Source: Tritrichomonas musculus (taxonomy: Eukaryota > Parabasalia > Tritrichomonadida > Tritrichomonadidae). Taken from it: DNA of 64,000 nucleotides. The notes under the pieces were generated by a model. That model ran no database searches. It was given only the letters and a program-made list of their open reading frames with translations, and was not told the origin of the DNA. Position numbers and translations under genes: made by a program. Shown here in pieces: positions 58,142-64,000 of this stretch (positions are counted from its first letter, which is position 1; every line of letters begins with the position of its first letter). The DNA is taken from assembly GCA_039105265.1 (NCBI GenBank), contig JAPFFF010000012.1, forward strand, positions 4,030,001-4,094,000, written 5' to 3'.

Positions 58142-60184
58142 TTATTTTTTCTGATCCTCTGGTCTCCAGAAACCCCAAACTTCAACTATATCAGCTTTAA
58201 AGAGAGGTTGGCCAGCTAAGAAGTTCTCAGCTTCATCGCTTCCAGCTTTAAAGCCAATTCCATATGAATTTTCAATTGTTGCTGTACAACGATCAAAATT
58301 GTCTGCGAGAACAATATCATATTTACCAAAAGATAAAGTATCTTCAGTAGCAATCATTTGGCAAGCATCTGATACTTTGGGCTTATATGGAATAAAAGCA
58401 TCGTGTGTTACACTGAAAATAAATGAAGAAGTTTTTTCGCCAAAAGGTTTTCCGTTAGAATTCCATTTGCAAGCAGCAAAACCTCCAAATACAAAATCAT
58501 CCTTTTTAATGAATAATGCAGTAACGCCAATATTATCTATCAACTGATGCATTCTTTTAATAGAGCGTTCATCGCGTTTTGTAGAATATAAAAGATGTGT
58601 TTGAGGTTGGTCTTTGAATGGGAAGCATAAATATAGTGATTTAGCCGTATCGTGATTTGTAATAATTGAGCTATCTTGAAACGGTACAAATGTCAAAGCT
58701 AAGCCGTTTTCAATATTTTGTTCTTCCTTTCTTTTTCCTAACTTGATAAGTGAAGTGAAAACAGGGCCTTTACCTTTTTGTTTTGCCTTATTAGTTAATT
58801 CTTCGTCATCAGTATTAAGTGGGCGTGAAGTTGTAACACTTTGTGCAAATTGTCTATTTGCAGGACGATTACTAACATCTAATGTTCCAAATAAGCAAAG
58901 GTCAGCTTCAACTTTTATATCCTCAGGCAAGTCAGTTGTCTCCTTCGATCCTTTAGCATATATCTCTTGTCGGTCGAAGTAGCGTATGAAGGTTAAAGGT
59001 AAAGATACATAGCGATGAATATTGGAGAATCGTTCATGAGTCTCAATTTCTTTCCTCTTTCTCTGTAATTCCGTTCTTGTTGAACGAACAAAAAGGGCTT
59101 TCTCGCCAGCAAGTTCATGAACATTTTTAATTGCATCTTCTGCAATCCTATGAATTTCTTCAATAACTTCCTCTTCATTCTGGCGAATTTGTTGTAAGCG
59201 CTCCTCAGTGACTTTTAACTTTTGATCAATTGCTGATTTTCTTTTTAGAAAAATAGCATTTTCATCCTGTGAAGCATTAACTCTCTCTCCATATGCTTGT
59301 CTGATTGGAACAAGGGGATGAAGAGCGGCCTCGCCAACACCATGGCTTCCAGTCATCTTGCATGTATAGCAAACTGGGCCATGGCATTTAGGACAATAGT
59401 ATTCAACTCGCTGGTCATGGTGTACTGGGCAAAATTCAATTACACAGCGTGCCTCGGTTAATGGTATTCTCTTATGCCTTTCTACAAGTTTGTTAGCTTT
59501 ATGGGACTCTTCATCACATTTAGCGCACAACTGAGCTGAATCGTTTACGCACCAAATTGTAGCTTGTTCTTTTCCGCATAAATCACAGATATCATATCCT
59601 GGCTTTGGTTCTTCTAAATTTGCTCCACCTGGAATTGTTATATAATGAAGAGTAGTGATTTGGCAGCTGTTAAAAACAAGAAAATAATTCTTTGCATTTA
59701 AACAAATTGATTGATAATTGCTTCGTAACTCAGATGCTTTTGGTCGTTTTTTCAAAAAGTCGCATTTATCACTTGTGTCTGTTGATGATTGATTATTTAT
59801 CACATTTCCAAGAGCAGCTCGAATGTGAATTACTTGAACTTCTTCAGCTTTTCTATCGACTTCAAACGTATCAACTTGGAATTTAAATCCTTCTTTTGGG
59901 TCAACCTTAATTCCATTTTTTTTAATATCTTCAACGGTCTGTTTCAGTTGACCGACTGGAACAAAAGCATCAACAATATTTAATGGAAGAAGTGTTTTGA
60001 CATAATTTTCAAATTTCTGATTCACTGTTTTGTTTGTTATATCATAGCACTTGCCTACAACTAACTTTGGAGCATTTAATTGAACTTGGAGTTCAAATTC
60101 AAGTGATCCGAATTCTTCTGAAATTGGGTCAACTTCTTTTTCTCCGCTCATAATTTCTTTTTTAAAACCATACGTTAATTTCAT
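58142..60184 (-). CDS. B-box zinc finger and TLDc domain protein
   Basis: 680 residues. The ~195-residue N-terminal region is unassigned. Tandem B-box zinc fingers follow: CDLCGKEQ..CAKCDEESH..H (~198-240) and CPVHHDQ..CPKC..CYTC..SH (~250-295). Then comes a coiled coil (~310-385) and a C-terminal TLDc domain (~500-675; LLYSTKRDERSIKRMHQLI, VFGGFAACKW, SSFIFSV, YGIGFKAG, VEVWGF). B-box plus coiled coil recalls TRIM proteins but no RING precedes it. TLDc domains protect against oxidative stress and bind V-ATPase in other eukaryotes. ATG 60182-60184; an internal ATG at codon 12 (MSGEKEV) is an alternative start. Confidence 0.82.
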   Translation of the reverse strand: MKLTYGFKKEIMSGEKEVDPISEEFGSLEFELQVQLNAPKLVVGKCYDITNKTVNQKFENYVKTLLPLNIVDAFVPVGQLKQTVEDIKKNGIKVDPKEGFKFQVDTFEVDRKAEEVQVIHIRAALGNVINNQSSTDTSDKCDFLKKRPKASELRSNYQSICLNAKNYFLVFNSCQITTLHYITIPGGANLEEPKPGYDICDLCGKEQATIWCVNDSAQLCAKCDEESHKANKLVERHKRIPLTEARCVIEFCPVHHDQRVEYYCPKCHGPVCYTCKMTGSHGVGEAALHPLVPIRQAYGERVNASQDENAIFLKRKSAIDQKLKVTEERLQQIRQNEEEVIEEIHRIAEDAIKNVHELAGEKALFVRSTRTELQRKRKEIETHERFSNIHRYVSLPLTFIRYFDRQEIYAKGSKETTDLPEDIKVEADLCLFGTLDVSNRPANRQFAQSVTTSRPLNTDDEELTNKAKQKGKGPVFTSLIKLGKRKEEQNIENGLALTFVPFQDSSIITNHDTAKSLYLCFPFKDQPQTHLLYSTKRDERSIKRMHQLIDNIGVTALFIKKDDFVFGGFAACKWNSNGKPFGEKTSSFIFSVTHDAFIPYKPKVSDACQMIATEDTLSFGKYDIVLADNFDRCTATIENSYGIGFKAGSDEAENFLAGQPLFKADIVEVWGFWRPEDQKK

Positions 60185-60547
60185 TTAAACGTATAGCCTT
60201 TTGAATAATATTGTAACCATATTTTTGTTTTAATACAAAATATTTTGTATTCATTTGCTATAGTTCTCTTTTTTTATATCAAGTAAGACGCAACGATCTG
60301 TTTTGCCAATGGTGTGTAAACAAAAAGAATTAATGAAATCTTTTTTTTATATTATAAAATATTTTTTTTTTAAATAGTTGAATGTTGTTGCAATTGAGAT
60401 AAAAACTTGTCTTCTTATATTAATATTCCTTTTTGTACTTATAAAGTTATTTGCATTTAATCTAAATGAACAAAAAAACGAGATAATTAAACTAAAAAAA
60501 AAAAATAAGTTTGGAAATTATCATTAAAAAATGTTTTTATTTACAAT
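60185..60547. other. Intergenic
   Basis: AT-rich promoter of the B-box/TLDc gene and 3' flank of H3. Nothing else is seen. Confidence 0.5.
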
Positions 60548-60964
60548 TTAGTTTCTTTCACCACGGATACGTTGAGCGAGTTGAACATCACGTTCCATGA
60601 TTGTAACACGATTGGCATGAATTGCGCAAAGGTTAGTATCTTCAAAGAGACCAACGAGATATGCTTCAGATGCTTCTTGAAGAGCAGCAATAGCTGATGA
60701 TTGGAAACGAAGATCACCACGGAATCCTGAAGCGATTTCACGAACAAGACGTTGGAATGGGAGCTTACGGATAAGAAGATCAGTACTCTTTTGGTATTTT
60801 CTGATTTCTCTGAGTGCAACAGTACCTGGTCTGAAACGATGTTGTTTCTTGGCACCTTGTGAATCAACAACTGGTGTTGATTTACGTGCAGCCTTAGCAC
60901 CAAGTGACTTACGTGGTGTCTTACCACCGGTTGATTTACGAGCTGTTTGTTTAGTACGAGCCAT
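60548..60964 (-). CDS. Histone H3 (canonical)
   Basis: 138 residues, core nucleosomal histone with the near-universal tail [31 protein letters not shown] (quoted in short form: Lys4, Lys9, Lys14, Lys18, Lys23 and Lys27 all present) and the histone fold [17 protein letters not shown]...[23 protein letters not shown]. It is divergently paired with H4, 395 bp apart. Compared with animal H3 the segment around residues 29-40 is lineage-specific ([13 protein letters not shown]). ATG at 60962-60964. Confidence 0.97.
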   Translation of the reverse strand: MARTKQTARKSTGGKTPRKSLGAKAARKSTPVVDSQGAKKQHRFRPGTVALREIRKYQKSTDLLIRKLPFQRLVREIASGFRGDLRFQSSAIAALQEASEAYLVGLFEDTNLCAIHANRVTIMERDVQLAQRIRGERN

Positions 60965-60979
60965 TAGTTTTAAAAATAG

Positions 60980-60984
60980 AATGA
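60980..60984 (-). promoter_or_regulatory. Initiator-like TCATT, histone H3
   Basis: Minus-strand TCATT 16-20 bp before the H3 ATG. Confidence 0.45.
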
Positions 60985-61030
60985 ACTGTTATTGAAAAAA
61001 GGGAAACATCTTTTATCAACAGATTGACAA

Positions 61031-61041
61031 TTTATACCCAT
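61031..61041 (-). promoter_or_regulatory. ATGGGTATAAA element facing H3
   Basis: Minus-strand copy of the element found twice facing H4. Its distance to the H3 ATG (~70-75 bp) mirrors that of the H4-proximal copy. It is TATA-like, although trichomonads are generally described as lacking TATA boxes. Confidence 0.55.
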
Positions 61042-61100
61042 GTTTTTTAATTGATATTTAGAGATATATTGGTGTATTTTATATAGATTCAATATTATAC

Positions 61101-61115
61101 CGCCAAAAATTGGCG
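61101..61115. promoter_or_regulatory. E2F-like inverted repeat in the H3/H4 spacer
   Basis: CGCCAA-AAA-TTGGCG, a perfect 6-bp inverted repeat, extended to GGCGCC on the right. Each half fits the TTGGCG core of E2F/DP sites, which drive S-phase genes including histones in other eukaryotes. It lies near the middle of the divergent promoter and is one of few GC-containing blocks there. Confidence 0.45.
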
Positions 61116-61205
61116 CCATACACAAAAAGTTTGTATTTTGGCTTCATGCCTTTTTACACCTGAAGTGAAAATTGAATGGAATTAAAAATATTCATTTGAT
61201 TTTTA

Positions 61206-61217
61206 TGGGTATAAAAT
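61206..61217 (+). promoter_or_regulatory. GGGTATAAAATG element, distal to H4
   Basis: First of two plus-strand copies (preceded by AT, so ATGGGTATAAA is shared with the H3-facing copy), ~150 bp before the H4 ATG. Confidence 0.5.
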
Positions 61218-61269
61218 GGTACTGATAAATGCCAAATTGCACCTATGATTTTCAAATGCTTTCAACTGA

Positions 61270-61665
<396 letters not shown>

Positions 61666-61763
61666 GGTCATTTTTGATATAAATGTCATTCAAATAAATA
61701 TTTTAGATTCTAATTAATCCTTGTTTTATTTATTATTAGTATTATTATTATTTTGATTATAGA

Positions 61764-63500
61764 TTAGGCAAAGTAATAATTATAAAGGTTGTAATAGTTT
61801 TGCAAGTAATTGGTTCCCTTTGATTGTTGATCTGTATGAGTGAAAATGCAATTTTTATCAAAATTGTGACTGCTATATTTTGTTATATCATCATTATCTT
61901 CTTCTTCTACAATCTCATGATCTTCTTCTTCACTCTGTTCTTGATCATCTGAAACTCGTTGATAAAAAGCAATGTAAGATGAACCTGTTGGTTTACTTGG
62001 ATTTTCGTCAAGCTTAGAGAAAGAATTATCATTAAAAATATACCAGCTTTTGTCTCTTTTGCCCCAAGTCCAATAATGACCAAAATCTGAGCATCCATCA
62101 TGATGAGAAATCGCCCTTAAATTATATTTCAGTCCTTTTTCTTTATATTTGTTGATGTTAATTATATTATAATTTTCATCATCAGTAATTGATATTTTTG
62201 ATGGAATACTTATTTTGGTTCTATCTAATATCGACCTGTATTGACCAATTTGTGATCGTTTAATTTGGAAAATTAAAATTTTGGGTAATTCTGAATATCG
62301 GCATCTTTGATATGCGGCACAGTCTTCCCCACAATAATCGCAATGCCACTTGCACCCAGGATCTATTTGTGATAATCTAACGCAGCTATTGAATAATTCA
62401 TCAAATGAAATTCGTGTTTCTTGAACAAGTTGCTTTCGCTTTCCAAAATTAAAAATATTTTCAGCATAAATATTTACATGTTCAGAGCAAATCGGTGATT
62501 TTTCAGAAATATGGAAAGAAGAAATATTAAGTTTTTTTGAAAAATGTATTAAATTTTCCAAGCATTCATAAACTTGTTCATTAAGCTTACTATTGGATGT
62601 TTTTGTATCGAAAGTTTGGAAAAGAACTTCATGAATTCTATCAATGATAATTCCTTTAAGTTTCTTCTCAGTAATATTTCCAAGAGGAACTTCGCAAAGG
62701 AAAGGGAAGGTAATTGGTATTTTATCTAACGTTTTTAATTGTACAACAGTTAAACCACATTCTTGGTGAATTTCATCTGGTAGCTCAAATGCATAAATTC
62801 TGTCATATTCTGGAGATACTTGACTGACACATTCAAAGCACTTTTCTTTTTTACTTAATAAAAGATAATTGCCAATTTTAACTCTATATGAATGTTGATT
62901 TTGAATTTTTATATTTTCACCAACTTTTGGTGGTCTTGGCATGCAAATTATACTTTTTGAAAGGGAAAAAGGGATGTAAAAAATCCTCCTTGATTCATTG
63001 ATTGAGAGATTAATTGAAGAAAAGTATTGACTGCTAATGACTTCTTTATTGCATTTGGTGCATTTTAATATTGATTCCATTTTTCCTAAAAAAAGGTCAG
63101 AAATGTATTTATAATTTTCATCAGAAAGTAATTCTATGAAAGTGAGGCAGAATTCAAATGAATCTTGTTGATTATATCCATAAAAAAGTTCATTCTTTTG
63201 AGCTATTAATGACTTAATGATTTTAAGGCTGTTTGTATTCTTTTTTTGAATAAGTGCCTGAATTTCTTTAAGCAGTTTTGGATTATTAGAATCTGAGATT
63301 ATAATATCTAGATTTTGAATAAACGATGGAAGTGAAAAAAAGCATTGGAGAGATGAATTCATGAAGCATGTATTTCCTATATTGCGGAGTCCAAATGGAT
63401 AAACAATTCCTTTTTCTTTTAATGGAGAAGGCTTAGGTAAAGTTCTGTTTCGATTAGGTGAAACTATAAGATCAGCTAATCTTGAATAAAAGCCCTTCAT
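61764..63500 (-). CDS. Ubiquitin-specific protease (USP, C19)
   Basis: 578 residues. Cys box GLRNIGNTCFMNSSLQC with the catalytic Cys45, a QQDSFEF block near 112 and the His box ISHHDGCSDFGHYWTW with His475, followed by WYIFNDNSF supplying the third residue. A zinc-binding fingers region is present (CTKC at 147-150 and HCDYC near 390). The acidic tail after the catalytic domain (~510-545) is Glu/Asp-rich. The enzyme removes ubiquitin from proteins; the substrate is unknown. The N-terminal ~30 residues are basic and Pro-rich. ATG at 63498-63500. Confidence 0.9.
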   Translation of the reverse strand: MKGFYSRLADLIVSPNRNRTLPKPSPLKEKGIVYPFGLRNIGNTCFMNSSLQCFFSLPSFIQNLDIIISDSNNPKLLKEIQALIQKKNTNSLKIIKSLIAQKNELFYGYNQQDSFEFCLTFIELLSDENYKYISDLFLGKMESILKCTKCNKEVISSQYFSSINLSINESRRIFYIPFSLSKSIICMPRPPKVGENIKIQNQHSYRVKIGNYLLLSKKEKCFECVSQVSPEYDRIYAFELPDEIHQECGLTVVQLKTLDKIPITFPFLCEVPLGNITEKKLKGIIIDRIHEVLFQTFDTKTSNSKLNEQVYECLENLIHFSKKLNISSFHISEKSPICSEHVNIYAENIFNFGKRKQLVQETRISFDELFNSCVRLSQIDPGCKWHCDYCGEDCAAYQRCRYSELPKILIFQIKRSQIGQYRSILDRTKISIPSKISITDDENYNIININKYKEKGLKYNLRAISHHDGCSDFGHYWTWGKRDKSWYIFNDNSFSKLDENPSKPTGSSYIAFYQRVSDDQEQSEEEDHEIVEEEDNDDITKYSSHNFDKNCIFTHTDQQSKGTNYLQNYYNLYNYYFA

Positions 63501-63808
63501 TAATAATTAAATTTTATTAAATCCCAAATTATTTTCCATGCTCTGAAAGTATCTGGCATTAATAAAGTTTTGAGTGTATATATGGTCTCTATTCATATTT
63601 TTGATAATTTTCGATCCAAATATGGGAAAAAAATGGAAAAAAATTTAAGTATGAATTTAATTGAAATAATGTTCTCACCTATACTGTATCACTTTACCAG
63701 AATAATTGCATACTCTTTTTAAAGAGTATAGATGAAAACATTATAGAATGTAACGTATTTAACATCAAACAATTTTTGATCATTTTCATTAAACTATAAA
63801 ATTGGAAT
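63501..63808. other. Intergenic with hairpin
   Basis: A 9-bp-arm inverted repeat (ATACTCTTT/AAAGAGTAT at 63710-63729) lies ~80 bp downstream of the right-edge gene's stop, a position fitting a 3' end structure. Confidence 0.5.
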
Positions 63809-64000
63809 TTAGACGAATATGGACAGAATATTCTCTTTAATGGATTGTCCATTCTGGATAGATGAGGTAGATATGATAACATCATCATTTTCTTCGAACC
63901 AACTATCTTCATTCAACTTAACTTCTTTGGTATCACCTTTAGATAAAGCAATCTTGTATCTATCTTTCAATAACTCTTTCAATATCTTACACTCTTTCTT
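63809..64000 (-). CDS. C-terminal end of a gene running off the window
   Basis: 63 codons open to the window edge in the frame ending TAA at 63809-63811. The text (LKELLKDRYKIALSKGDTKEVKLNEDSWFEENDD...) is charged and soluble, with protein-like composition. The family was not recognised; most of the gene lies outside. Confidence 0.4.
   Translation of the reverse strand, partial: KKECKILKELLKDRYKIALSKGDTKEVKLNEDSWFEENDDVIISTSSIQNGQSIKENILSIFV

Noticed and set aside
63694-63912. 72-codon minus-strand frame near the right edge
   Set aside because: Overlaps out of phase the clearer partial frame ending at 63809 and contains mostly intergenic AT-rich sequence.

Overview
The window looks like nuclear DNA of a parabasalid (trichomonad) protist, most likely Tritrichomonas or a close relative. 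It is very AT-rich and carries about 30 protein genes, nearly all single uninterrupted reading frames. Several start codons have a TCATT initiator-like motif 10 to 25 bp upstream. The gene content fits trichomonads: BspA-type LRR_5 proteins, metacaspase-like proteins, a papain-family protease remnant, BTB/ankyrin-like proteins, and a eukaryotic core (histones H3 and H4, a CHD-type remodeller, TAF7, Thg1, USP, RING, TLDc and tandem calponin-homology proteins). The species is inferred from composition and gene families.

Region 1-9,700 is the most rearranged part. It holds an amino-acid permease, a 515-bp-period direct repeat, a start-less gene fragment, and two almost identical serpin genes in inverted orientation (1,144-bp arms differing at only two coding positions). 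The serpin arms enclose a decayed cysteine protease gene, a ~608-bp non-autonomous DNA transposon with 30-bp terminal inverted repeats and a TA duplication, and a near-perfect palindrome close to one breakpoint.

Region 9,700-30,100 carries a polytopic membrane protein with a lipase-type GHSxSG elbow, a metacaspase, a coiled-coil protein, a PP1-like phosphatase, a probable Nup107-type nucleoporin, a non-RD protein kinase, a CHD-like helicase, a BTB/ankyrin-like protein with a UBR-like zinc cluster, and a P-loop GTPase gene broken by one in-frame stop.

Region 30,100-47,000 carries a NEK kinase with a long Pro/Gln tail encoded by locally GC-rich DNA, two BspA-like LRR_5 proteins, ethanolamine-phosphate cytidylyltransferase next to a PAP2-like membrane protein, a histone H3 variant, a second metacaspase that lacks the catalytic cysteine, and TAF7.

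Region 47,000-64,000 is rich in ubiquitin-related genes: a ubiquitin-like fragment, a protein with three UIM-like motifs, a beta-helix/double-RING protein, a B-box/TLDc protein and a USP deubiquitinase. It also holds Thg1, a tandem paralogue pair (one copy broken), a tandem CH-domain actin-binding candidate and a divergent histone H3/H4 pair. The H3/H4 spacer has an unusually symmetric promoter: the same ATGGGTATAAA element faces each gene about 70-75 bp from its start codon, and an E2F-like inverted repeat lies between them. No complete retroelement, CRISPR array, rRNA or tRNA gene was recognised.
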